NCBI GenBank assembly: GCA_030247675.1
Contig: JAOTRX010000002.1
Span: 620,001-684,000, forward strand
Source: Desulforhopalus sp.
GTDB lineage: Bacteria; Desulfobacterota; Desulfobulbia; Desulfobulbales; Desulfocapsaceae
Direction: 5' to 3'
Length of the DNA: 64,000 nt
Part shown: positions 18,652-26,800 of the stretch, one piece after another
How positions within the stretch are numbered: the stretch's first letter is position 1
Layout of the letters: each line of letters starts with the position of its first letter
Notes under the pieces: generated by a model
What the model was told of the DNA's origin: nothing
Seen by the model: only the letters and a program-made list of their open reading frames with translations
Database searches by the model: none
Program-made: the position numbers and the translations under genes

Positions 18652-20496
18652 ATGGCTATCGCTCTGCGTTGTATCATCCTGATATTGACGTGTTTTATTT
18701 TTTTTGATGAGCCAACCTTGGCTAGCCCTTTGTGGTTTTTTGCCTTGATTGCCATACTGTATCAGTCTGGAGTATCTCTAAACTGGTACGTTGCACCGTT
18801 ATTTAAAGAAAATTGGCTATTTGTATACACATGTCTGCCGATAATTCTTGGTCTGAGCACGACATGCATAATTCTTTTAACCTGGGGCAACTTCGGAGGC
18901 GCAATTGATTCAAAGACAATCGGTATTGCTCTTCTTTTTCAGCAAATCACTTCTTGGTTTTTGCTGAAACGTCCGCTTCCTGACCTACCACGGGTGAGTC
19001 CTTCTCATCTCGTTTTATTTCTTCCGGCTTTGACAATTCTTGGGTGCTACATTTTTTTTAGCTTTAGACAACAGGCCTTAGCATGGGATCATTTTACGTT
19101 TTGGTTAGTGAATGCTAAAGAGATATTTTTAAACGGCGCACTCCCCTCCAATTCTGAAAAATTATTTTCACTGGTAAACTACCCTTCCTTTATTCCTCTG
19201 CATGCCGTTCTGTTGTATAATTTCTATAATTTATGTGCTGAAAATTTTAACTTTTTATTTAACGCCCTGTATCTTTTCTCTGGGTTAATATTGGTTGGGG
19301 GCTATTTTCTGCACTGTCCCCGATATATCTCGTATCTTACAGGAATTTATCTGACTTGTTTCGCGTTCAGTACTCAGTTCTTAGCTATGACATTTTATGC
19401 TGACCTGGCAGTATGCTTTTATATCACCATTGTCGCTACTCTTATTTTTATCGCTCAGGGGAACTTGAGGACATCTGCAATAATATTTTTTTTAATTGTG
19501 ATCTTGGCAATCAAGCCGACAAATATAATTTATGTTCTTGAATTGGTTGTCGTCTTTTTGCTTTACGAGGTCTATCGAACACATTGCTCTTTACAAGAGC
19601 TAAGTAAAAGCCTTACCACAAAAGTTAATTTAGGCTTTCTTCTTTTTGCCTGCTTATATATAGGTTCCACTCTTTATTATAAAAAATATATCAATTTATA
19701 TCTGCCCCAAGAGTTAAATTTTTACTCCCCATCGGTTGAACTGACAATTTCTTATTTGTCGAATCGTTTGCTGCAAATTCTTGTTTATCTTTATTCCTCA
19801 TTCGAATACTTGATATATGGGCTTTGCTTGTTTGTCTTGTTTGTTTTGCGTAGTCAGTACTTTACTGGAAGAAATCTCGCGATTTTCTTGGCGTTCCTCC
19901 TTGTGTCAGGAGCTGGTGTTGCCTATTATTTTATTCACCCAACAAGCTTTCACTCAAATAGTTTGAAGCGATACATTACCGCTGGATTATTAATTTTTCC
20001 TTTGCTTCTTATTACTGAAAACAGGACTAACGACAGAGGTTATCTTTCTACAGCATTTGTACTGTTACTTTGTGCAAGCGGAGTATATTTAACGATTTCA
20101 ACTTGCATCCAGTTAAGAGGACTTGGAAGCAAAAAACTAATTGCAGCAGAAATTATTCTCCCGTCTTATCAGAGCATTGCAACAAAAATAAAAATAAAGG
20201 TGGGAGATAGCCAGGCCAGGATAGCTATTTATAGCCCTGTCGATGATCAAAGGTTTGTTAGTGGAAGACATTCTCACAATATAATTAAGTATTTTCTCCT
20301 ACCGTATAAAGTCGACAAATTTATCGGTACATTTCCATATAAAGATGTCAATAAACTGTTTGAAAACACCAAGCCTACGCATGTACTTTTGTGGAAGCCT
20401 GACGATGCTATGAAGAATACATTTAAAAATAGGACGACCGAAGAGTTAATCCAGCTAGATAAAGATATCTTTTTTGCCGAAATAAAGAGGGATTAG
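18652..20496 (+). CDS. Polytopic membrane protein, GT-C-like glycosyltransferase candidate
   Basis: 614 residues with 11-13 predicted helices and a soluble C-terminal tail (about 500-614). The first large periplasmic loop has AWDHFTFWLVNAKEIFLNGA and NYPSFIPLHAVL, an acidic/aromatic loop pattern shared with GT-C enzymes that use polyprenyl-phosphate sugars. The low identity to known families allows a polymerase alternative. Next to a GtrB-like GT2 and near a GtrA-like protein, it fits the serotype-specific third component of a Gtr cassette. AT-rich relative to flanks. Confidence 0.6.
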   Translation: MAIALRCIILILTCFIFFDEPTLASPLWFFALIAILYQSGVSLNWYVAPLFKENWLFVYTCLPIILGLSTTCIILLTWGNFGGAIDSKTIGIALLFQQITSWFLLKRPLPDLPRVSPSHLVLFLPALTILGCYIFFSFRQQALAWDHFTFWLVNAKEIFLNGALPSNSEKLFSLVNYPSFIPLHAVLLYNFYNLCAENFNFLFNALYLFSGLILVGGYFLHCPRYISYLTGIYLTCFAFSTQFLAMTFYADLAVCFYITIVATLIFIAQGNLRTSAIIFFLIVILAIKPTNIIYVLELVVVFLLYEVYRTHCSLQELSKSLTTKVNLGFLLFACLYIGSTLYYKKYINLYLPQELNFYSPSVELTISYLSNRLLQILVYLYSSFEYLIYGLCLFVLFVLRSQYFTGRNLAIFLAFLLVSGAGVAYYFIHPTSFHSNSLKRYITAGLLIFPLLLITENRTNDRGYLSTAFVLLLCASGVYLTISTCIQLRGLGSKKLIAAEIILPSYQSIATKIKIKVGDSQARIAIYSPVDDQRFVSGRHSHNIIKYFLLPYKVDKFIGTFPYKDVNKLFENTKPTHVLLWKPDDAMKNTFKNRTTEELIQLDKDIFFAEIKRD

Positions 20497-20574
20497 CGTG
20501 ATTGATTGGATAGTAAAGAAATCCATTTTTCTCCTACTGTTGTAATCTTTAATAATTCAATTCACCTGTAAAAA

Positions 20575-21522
20575 ATGAATCTATTGATATATATTCCAGC
20601 CTTTAATGAGGCTAAAACAATCAGGCAGGTCATCGCAAGTATACCAGGATCATTTGTAGGAATTGAAGATGTTAAGGTTTTAGTCGTCAATGATGGGAGC
20701 AGCGATAATACCACAGGGGAAGCAGAGGCCGCTGGTGCCTTTGTGGTTAGTCATAAATCCAATAAAGGTGTCGGTGGAGCCTTTCAAACTGCGGTTCGTG
20801 TCGCTTTGGAAAGGCGGGTTGATATTCTTTGCAGTATTGATGCTGACGGACAATTCGATGTAGGGCAAATATCCCAAATGATAAAACCCATAGTTCAGGG
20901 CGTCGCAGACTTTTGTATAGGAAAAAGATTTACAAATGCTAAGCCCGCAAATATGCCTGAGATAAAATATTGGGGGAATCAGCAGGTGAATCGAATCGTT
21001 TCTTGGGCTTGCGGAGAAAAAATTGAGGATGCCTCTTGCGGCTTCAGGGCGTATTCCAAGGAATGCCTTCTAAGTCTGAATTTGCAAGGAAAATTTACAT
21101 ATACACACGAAACTATTTTAGATCTTGTTAACAAGGGTTTTTGTATTGAGCAAATACCTGTCTCAGTCAAGTATTTTGATGATCGCGTTTCAAGAGTGGC
21201 CAATAGTCTTCTGAAATATGGTGTGCAGACAGGAAAGATAATTTTAAAGTCGCTAAAAGACTATAAACCGTTTTACTTTTTTGGCGCTATAGCAGCCGTT
21301 GTTTTTATTATTGGGTTGATCCCTGGGGTTTTTGTAGCTCTGCATTGGTTACTTATCGGTACGATAAGTCCCTATAAAGGCCTTGGGATTTTGTCTGTCT
21401 TGACTGAGATTGTAGCAGTAATCTTTTTTGTCCTGGCGCTTATTGCGGATATTCTTGGAAGAATTCGAGATAATCAGGAAAAGATCATGTATTTGCTTAA
21501 GAGTATGAAGTTTAAGGAGTAG
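20575..21522 (+). CDS. Polyprenyl-phosphate glycosyltransferase, GtrB/DPM-like GT2
   Basis: 315 residues. A GT2 domain at 1-220 has YIPAFNEAKTIRQVIASIPG, VLVVNDGSSDNT, KGVGGAFQTA, the DxD motif SIDADGQF, and DASCGFRAYSKECL. Two C-terminal helices at about 235-290 anchor it (FFGAIAAVVFIIGLIPGVFV and VIFFVLALIADILG). This is the architecture of GtrB and dolichyl-phosphate-mannose-like enzymes that load a sugar on undecaprenyl phosphate. The gene ends 11 bp inside the convergent acyltransferase gene. Confidence 0.85.
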   Translation: MNLLIYIPAFNEAKTIRQVIASIPGSFVGIEDVKVLVVNDGSSDNTTGEAEAAGAFVVSHKSNKGVGGAFQTAVRVALERRVDILCSIDADGQFDVGQISQMIKPIVQGVADFCIGKRFTNAKPANMPEIKYWGNQQVNRIVSWACGEKIEDASCGFRAYSKECLLSLNLQGKFTYTHETILDLVNKGFCIEQIPVSVKYFDDRVSRVANSLLKYGVQTGKIILKSLKDYKPFYFFGAIAAVVFIIGLIPGVFVALHWLLIGTISPYKGLGILSVLTEIVAVIFFVLALIADILGRIRDNQEKIMYLLKSMKFKE

Positions 21523-22000
21523 TATCAATTGTAGCTATTACAGACGCCGGATTACCGACAACAATCGAATAATCTGGTACGTCCTTGGTTACCACCGATC
21601 CTGCGCCAACAACTGCCGAGAGTCCGATTGTGACCGGTTTTATAATGAGCGTGTTCATGCCGATGAATGCATAATCTTTAATTACCACATCGCCTTTCCT
21701 GTATTCTTTGATACCTGTTCTCGACAGTATAGGGTAGTGCGTTATTATTCTTGAGCCATTAGTTATAACAACGTTTTTTCCTATTGTTGTTGTTGTTCCT
21801 TCTGTTGTATCAAACAAAACATCCGATCCGATGAACGTGCTTTTCCGGTCATAAAATTTAATTCCGCAGGCAGCTAAGAGATAACTTCTTAAACCAGGAG
21901 CTATAAAAAATTGTTTCGATATGTGAATGAGGAAGAATTTTATAGCTTTTTTGAAATATATTTTTGAGAATCCGGAGTTCCAGATCGGTTTATGGTTCAT
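21512..22000 (-). CDS. Hexapeptide-repeat acyltransferase
   Basis: 162 residues. A left-handed beta-helix starts near residue 55 (FIGSDVLFDTT, TIGKNVVITNGSRI), with a loop insert and then VVIKDYAFIGMNTLIIKPVT, AVVGAGSVVTKDVPDYSIVV and GNPASVI. This is the WbbJ/LacA acetyltransferase pattern using acetyl-CoA. Its start overlaps the end of a second hexapeptide transferase by 11 bp, so the pair is coupled. It probably O- or N-acetylates a polysaccharide sugar. Confidence 0.8.
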   Translation of the reverse strand: MNHKPIWNSGFSKIYFKKAIKFFLIHISKQFFIAPGLRSYLLAACGIKFYDRKSTFIGSDVLFDTTEGTTTTIGKNVVITNGSRIITHYPILSRTGIKEYRKGDVVIKDYAFIGMNTLIIKPVTIGLSAVVGAGSVVTKDVPDYSIVVGNPASVIATIDTTP

Positions 22001-22532
22001 AGGGTATCTCTTTTCTATATTTAATGTGTTTCGCAGGGATTCCGGCCATTACACTGTAAGGTTCGACATCTTTGGTTAAAACGGCGCCGGAAGAAATGAT
22101 CGCTCCTTTGCCAATATGTTTAACAGATTCTGTGATTATCACATTGTTGCAAATCCAAACCTCGTCTTCAATGCGCAAAGGCGATTGACTGGTAATGTTG
22201 TCAAAAATGCTGAAGCCATCAAACTCGTGCTTATGGGTTTGGATCGTGACCTTGTCTGAAATGCAGACATTATTGCCGATTTCAACTCCACCCGAGATGT
22301 CAATTTCAATGTGCCGTGACAAGATACAGTTGCCATGAAAGATTATTCCACTTGATGGATTTGGTTTGTCAAAGTTAGTTATAACAACGTCGGTAGAGAT
22401 ATTAATATTTCCTGTGTTGAACCGAATTCTATGGAAAAGTATCTTGATAGATTTGAGGACAGGTATGGTGAAGAGTAGAGATGTGAAGAACTTTTGAGAT
22501 ATGTAATCAATTTTGTAAATAAAGCTGTTCAT
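21990..22532 (-). CDS. Hexapeptide-repeat acyltransferase
   Basis: 180 residues. Hexapeptide turns begin near residue 55 (GIIFHGNCILSRHIEIDISG, GVEIGNNVCISDKVTI) and continue through QTHKHEF to the C-terminal cluster VWICNNVIITESVKHIGKGA and GAVLTKDVEPYSVMAGIPAK. The His in the QTHKH loop fits the catalytic His of the family. First gene of a two-gene minus-strand unit in the island, opposite to the glycosyltransferases. Substrate unknown. Confidence 0.8.
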   Translation of the reverse strand: MNSFIYKIDYISQKFFTSLLFTIPVLKSIKILFHRIRFNTGNINISTDVVITNFDKPNPSSGIIFHGNCILSRHIEIDISGGVEIGNNVCISDKVTIQTHKHEFDGFSIFDNITSQSPLRIEDEVWICNNVIITESVKHIGKGAIISSGAVLTKDVEPYSVMAGIPAKHIKYRKEIPYEP

Positions 22533-22645
22533 CTTAGCTTTTTACCATTAAGAGCAAGAGTAAGACATATTAATTCAGTCATATGTCAATTAACCCTGTA
22601 GAGTGTATGTTTTATAAAAATGGGTGAACTATGTTTGGCCGGGAG

Positions 22646-23038
22646 TTAATTTTTGTAAACATAATATTTGATTATTATAAAACGAATCGGTATTAAGATT
22701 GTGACTGAAATTGCAGTAGAGAGAAGGTAGTGGAAATTAAGAAAATTAAGTGAATTATATAATAAATTTGCCAATAGATATAGGAAAATTAAATAGAATA
22801 CAAATTTTAGAAATTTTTTATGATCATGTTGCGAGTTAAAAAGAACCTTCAATTGAATATAATAAAGGAATATGTAACATATTCCATAAATTATGCAAAA
22901 TGATAATTTCTCATTAAATTTGAACAATTCGATAAAGATAAATAGACCGGAAAAAACAAAAATATATCCGGTTGCGCTGATGAGGATATATTTAAGTATT
23001 TGATCTCTCGATTCTGCCCTAATAGGTATCCTATACAT
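22646..23038 (-). CDS. GtrA-like membrane protein
   Basis: 130 residues with four hydrophobic helices, the usual GtrA/DPMS layout: a short cytoplasmic N-terminus ending QILKYILISATGYIFVFSG, second helix SFCIIYGICYIFLYYIQLKV, a basic loop, then two more helices and KYYVYKN. GtrA proteins are thought to flip undecaprenyl-phosphate-glucose. Very AT-rich. The assignment rests on size, topology and context with the GtrB-like gene, as sequence signatures are weak. Confidence 0.6.
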   Translation of the reverse strand: MYRIPIRAESRDQILKYILISATGYIFVFSGLFIFIELFKFNEKLSFCIIYGICYIFLYYIQLKVLFNSQHDHKKFLKFVFYLIFLYLLANLLYNSLNFLNFHYLLSTAISVTILIPIRFIIIKYYVYKN

Positions 23039-23229
23039 AGGGTGTTATTTTAAACATGTTAGTTAGGTAGAAAAGGATGGGATTCCCTGGGTGGGGTTAC
23101 CTAATACGCTTCTTTTGAAGATTATTACTTCTGTGGTAGCAGTACAATAAGTGCTACAGACTCAAATTGGGAAATTAGGTGAGTTGAAATTTTTATTTGG
23201 CTGTCACTCTTACGCCATGTCGTTAGTGT
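23039..23229. other. AT-rich spacer
   Basis: No gene or fragment recognised between the GtrA-like gene and the transposase remnant. Confidence 0.4.
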
Positions 23230-23415
23230 AAAATCAAAGAACACTCGATCTGCAACTCACCCAAGGACCAAGATACCAGATTTTTACACTTCGCAAAACA
23301 GGGATGTCACTGAGAAACATAGCTTTAGAAGTTATGGAATTTAGTTCAGCACGTTAAGTCGTGGCTTCAAAGGAATGTGTCAGCGAATGGTCATATTTAT
23401 AAGAAAGATGTTTTG
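23230..23415 (+). pseudogene. IS30-family transposase N-terminal remnant
   Basis: From 23250 the frame reads LQLTQGPRYQIFTLRKTGMS and LRNIALEVMEFSSAR before a stop. This matches the helix-turn-helix start of IS30 transposases (LT..QRYQI..L.K.G.S...IA). The next bases give STLSRGFK and, after a frame change, RNVSANGHIYKK, as in the STISRELRRN...YR...A motif. No catalytic DDE region or terminal repeats remain. It marks the right edge of the polysaccharide island. Confidence 0.65.
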
Positions 23416-23530
23416 GATATACCAAACCATCGTGGTGTCGTTAAACGAAGGATGTAAACGCTGTTGTAGATGAGCGAAGGTAATGCTCCTTTTGAAAAAG
23501 ATTTGTCGCATCTGTTGTCCTAGTTTTGCC

Positions 23531-24472
23531 TCACCCATTCTTCTTCCGCCGGTGACGCATTTCCCGGTATTTTGAATCAGTTGGTAACGCTTCAGTCTCG
23601 GTAAGTATCTGCAGGTATACTGTATAGCGTTTCTCATCAATTTCTTTCTTGTGCAGCAAAGAAGTGACTGCGCAGCCCGGCTCGGCTTTATGCTTGCAGT
23701 CCCTGAACCGGCATCCCTCTCTTCCGGCCTTTTCAAACCCTGGAAAATGGGCGGCGAGGGCTGCTGGTGAGACATCGATCAGGCCGAAATCATTAAAGCC
23801 GGGCGAATCGATAATTTCCCCTCCGCCATTGAGATAGTGGAGGGTGGACACGGTCGTGGTATGCCTTCCCCGCTTTTTGCTTTCGCTGATTTCACCGACC
23901 TGTAGATCGATATCCGGAAGGAGGCTGTTGAGGATGGAGCTTTTGCCGACTCCGGTAGGGCCGATGAAGATGCCCCTGTGTCCTTCACTGAAGAAATTGC
24001 TCAAGGCGGCCAGGCCAGTGCCGTTAGCTGCGCTGAGCACAAAGATATTGGTCGATTCTTGATATGTCGGGGCAATTGCAGCGTGATAGGCGGCAAAGCA
24101 GGGAAGGTCTGATTTGTTGATGATCAGTATTGGTTGGATACTGGACTTTCGGGCCGCGACAATTGCCCGGTCGATAAAGCCCGGCGGCGGCAGCGGTTCG
24201 CAAGAAACGACAATGCCCAGTATGTCAAGATTGGCTCCCACCAGGTGGGAGCCGCCGCGGGCGTCCATGCGGGAGATTTCCGATGTCCTGGGAAGCCGGG
24301 TGAGGACATCCTCCTTGACCGTCACCTTGTCGCCGACCACATGACCCGAGTTGCGCTTGACCCGGATCATCCTTCGCTCACTATTTGCAGCAAAGAGGAC
24401 CTCTACCGCCACCCCATAATGGGCGACGATAAGTCCTTCCTCGCCGGTGCCGGTCATCTGCGTTGTTTCCAA
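23531..24472 (-). CDS. rsgA: Ribosome small-subunit-dependent GTPase A
   Basis: 313 residues. Assists late 30S maturation. It has an OB-fold N-terminus, then a circularly permuted GTPase: G4 NKSDL precedes G1 GPTGVGKSS, G2 RGRHTTT and G3 DSPGFNDFG. The C-terminal zinc knuckle is CRFRDCKHKAEPGC. The best start is a TTG at 24472 with AAGGAG 5-6 bases upstream (minus strand). The first ATG is five codons later with no site. Confidence 0.93.
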   Translation of the reverse strand: METTQMTGTGEEGLIVAHYGVAVEVLFAANSERRMIRVKRNSGHVVGDKVTVKEDVLTRLPRTSEISRMDARGGSHLVGANLDILGIVVSCEPLPPPGFIDRAIVAARKSSIQPILIINKSDLPCFAAYHAAIAPTYQESTNIFVLSAANGTGLAALSNFFSEGHRGIFIGPTGVGKSSILNSLLPDIDLQVGEISESKKRGRHTTTVSTLHYLNGGGEIIDSPGFNDFGLIDVSPAALAAHFPGFEKAGREGCRFRDCKHKAEPGCAVTSLLHKKEIDEKRYTVYLQILTETEALPTDSKYREMRHRRKKNG

Positions 24473-24703
24473 AATGCTCCTTGTTATGTTCTATTTGGCT
24501 GTCTTGCCCGGTTGCAAGGGTGAGGACTTTCTCAACGGTACAGATGCAAAGGTCCTGCAATCAGCCATCTGCTTGATTGGTCATTGATGGATAAAATAAT
24601 TTGGGTATTATACATTCTTTTTGGACAGAGTTAAGATTATTTGCTCTTCGTCCATATCTTCGACAGCCAGCGTTCAGCTGCTTTTTCTAACTGAGGAACA
24701 GAT

Positions 24704-25225
24704 ATGTTTATTGATCTTTTACGAAAACGCAGAAGCATCCGGCAATTCCTTCAGCGACCGGTGGAGAAAGAAAAAGTCGACCTGTTGGTTGAGGCCATGC
24801 TGCGTTCTCCGTCTTCCCGCAGTCTCAACCCCTGGCGGTTTGTAGTGGTTTCCGATCCTCAAGTCATCCAGGACCTGGCCAAAGCCAAGGTTCATGGGTC
24901 GACGTTTATGAAAAATGCGCCGCTTGCCATAGTGGTATGTGCCGATCCGGCAAAATGCGATGTCTGGATTGAGGATTGTTCTATTGCTACCCTGATCGTT
25001 CATTTGGCGGCGGCGGATCTTGGTCTGGGGAGTTGCTGGGTGCAGGTGCGAATGCGGGAGCACGACAACCAGGTATCGGCGGAGGAATATGTGAAAAAAC
25101 TCCTGGGCTTGCAGGATACCATGGTGGTTGAGGCGATGATTGCCATAGGCTACCCCAAGGGGGAAACCACCGGGCATCCGCAGTCGTCATTGTTGTACGA
25201 CCGGGTTAGGTATCTAACCCCCTGA
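24704..25225 (+). CDS. Nitroreductase-family flavoprotein
   Basis: 173 residues, FMN-dependent NAD(P)H oxidoreductase fold. RKRRSIRQFLQRPVEKEKVD is the phosphate-binding N-terminus, and SPSSRSLNPWRFVVV, AAADLGLGSCWVQ and AIGYPKGETTG are family signatures. Natural substrate unknown. GAGG lies before the ATG. It ends 51 bp before lpdA on the same strand, possibly in one transcript. Confidence 0.85.
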   Translation: MFIDLLRKRRSIRQFLQRPVEKEKVDLLVEAMLRSPSSRSLNPWRFVVVSDPQVIQDLAKAKVHGSTFMKNAPLAIVVCADPAKCDVWIEDCSIATLIVHLAAADLGLGSCWVQVRMREHDNQVSAEEYVKKLLGLQDTMVVEAMIAIGYPKGETTGHPQSSLLYDRVRYLTP

Positions 25226-25276
25226 TCCCGATAAAAGGCGGAATATGAATTCGATTCTCTCCGTTAGGAACCGAAA

Positions 25277-26746
25277 ATGAGCGAAGAAAAAGTATACGAT
25301 GTCTTGGTGCTGGGCGGGGGCCCTGGTGGGTATACCGCCGCCTTTCGTGCTGCTGATCTTGGCCTGGCCGTTTGTCTTGTGGAAAATGAGCCGGTTCTTG
25401 GCGGGACCTGTCTGCATGTCGGCTGCATTCCCTCGAAGACACTTCTCCACGCTGCGGCAGCCATCGAAGAGGCATGTCAGGCGAGCGAGTACGGTATAGA
25501 TTTCCCAAGGCCGCAGATAGATTTAGGGCGGTTGCTAGCAAAGAAAAATGCGGTGATCCAGCAGTTGGCCGCAGGTCTTGACGGCCTCTGCAAAGCACGA
25601 AAGATCACCCGCCTGAACGGTTATGGCTGCTTTACAAGCCGGTCCTCTCTGGTCGTTACCGGGGCCGAAGGCAAGCAGGAGGAGGTGCAGTTTCGCAATG
25701 CCATTATCGCCACTGGCTCCCGTCCTTTCGTCCTGCCGGATATCCCTGCCGATCCGCGCATCTGGGATTCGACGGCGGCCCTGCATCTCAAGAGCGTGCC
25801 GGAACGGCTGCTGATCATCGGCGGCGGCATCATTGGTCTCGAGATGGCGCAAATCTACAGTGCCCTGGGCGCGAAGATCACCATCGTCGAAATGCTTGAC
25901 CAGATTATCCCTCCCGCCGACAAGGACCTTGTCCAGCCGCTTTTTCTGAAATTGAAAAAGCACTACAGCATTTTCACCAAGACCAAGGTGACAAAGATTC
26001 TTCTCGCCGCCGACTGCATCGAAGCGCAATTCGCAGGAACAAATGTCCCGGAGGGCGGCCAGTTCGACGCAGTACTCATCGCAGTCGGCAGGCGTCCGAA
26101 TACTGCCGGCATGGGACTTGTCGAGATCGGCCTGCAACTGAACGAACGTGGCTTTCTTCAGGTAGACGAACGCCAGGTAACAAATATCCCTCATTTCTAT
26201 GGTGTCGGCGATGTCGTCGGTGAACCGATGCTCGCCCACAAGGCGTCCCATGAGGGCAAATTGGCCGCCGAGATAATTGCCGGGTATAAAGCTGAGTTGA
26301 GCAGCTCGTCTGCTCAGACGAAACTTATGCACTTGCGGTATGAGCTTGCCATCAACCCAGGTGCCATCCCCTCCGTCGCCTACACCAACCCGGAGATTGC
26401 CTGGGTTGGACTGACGGAGAAGGAGGCCAAGGCGAAAAATATCGAATTCGATAAAGGCAAATTCCTCTGGGGTGCCAGTGGCCGGGCCCTCAGCGTCGGC
26501 GCCCAGATGGGGGTGACCAAGGCCCTGTTCGATAAAGCAAATGGCCGGATCCTCGGCGCCGGAATCTGCGGCATGAATGCCGGTGAGCTGATCCATGAAG
26601 CGGTGCTGGCCCTGGCAATGGGCGCCACCGCCCGGGATATCGGCCGCACCGTCCATGCCCATCCGACCCTTGCCGAAACCTTTGCCTTTGCCGCCGAGAT
26701 TGTCGATGGTTCAATTACCGATGCCCTGCCGCCTAAACAAAGATAG
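25277..26746 (+). CDS. lpdA: Dihydrolipoyl dehydrogenase carrying an in-frame palindromic-element insert
   Basis: 489 residues. Reoxidises dihydrolipoyl groups of 2-oxoacid dehydrogenase or glycine-cleavage complexes. FAD site GGGPGGYTAA, redox disulfide GGTCLHVGCIPSK, NAD site IIGGGIIGLEMA, GVGDV, and the C-terminal His-Glu dyad HAHPTLAET are all present. Residues ~338-358 (KAELSSSSAQTKLMHLRYEL) are extra compared with E. coli Lpd, where AAEVIAG is joined to IPSIAYT by about nine residues. These residues are encoded by the repeat at 26287-26350. The insert is in the link between the central and interface domains, so the enzyme is probably still active. No lipoyl or E2 genes lie nearby. Confidence 0.92.
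   Translation: MSEEKVYDVLVLGGGPGGYTAAFRAADLGLAVCLVENEPVLGGTCLHVGCIPSKTLLHAAAAIEEACQASEYGIDFPRPQIDLGRLLAKKNAVIQQLAAGLDGLCKARKITRLNGYGCFTSRSSLVVTGAEGKQEEVQFRNAIIATGSRPFVLPDIPADPRIWDSTAALHLKSVPERLLIIGGGIIGLEMAQIYSALGAKITIVEMLDQIIPPADKDLVQPLFLKLKKHYSIFTKTKVTKILLAADCIEAQFAGTNVPEGGQFDAVLIAVGRRPNTAGMGLVEIGLQLNERGFLQVDERQVTNIPHFYGVGDVVGEPMLAHKASHEGKLAAEIIAGYKAELSSSSAQTKLMHLRYELAINPGAIPSVAYTNPEIAWVGLTEKEAKAKNIEFDKGKFLWGASGRALSVGAQMGVTKALFDKANGRILGAGICGMNAGELIHEAVLALAMGATARDIGRTVHAHPTLAETFAFAAEIVDGSITDALPPKQR
26287..26350 (+). repeat. Bipartite palindromic element, copy D, inside lpdA
   Basis: TAAAGCTGAGTTGAGCAGCT, CGTCTGCTCAGACGAAACTT and ATGCACTTGCGGTATGAGCT. Hairpin 1 is TGAGCAG-N5-CTGCTCA. Hairpin 2 is weak here. 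The length keeps the lpdA frame open. Confidence 0.85.
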
Positions 26747-26800
26747 TTCCGGGTTCCAGTCGGCACCCGTCGCAAAGTGCCCCTTGTTCGTTATCCGTCG

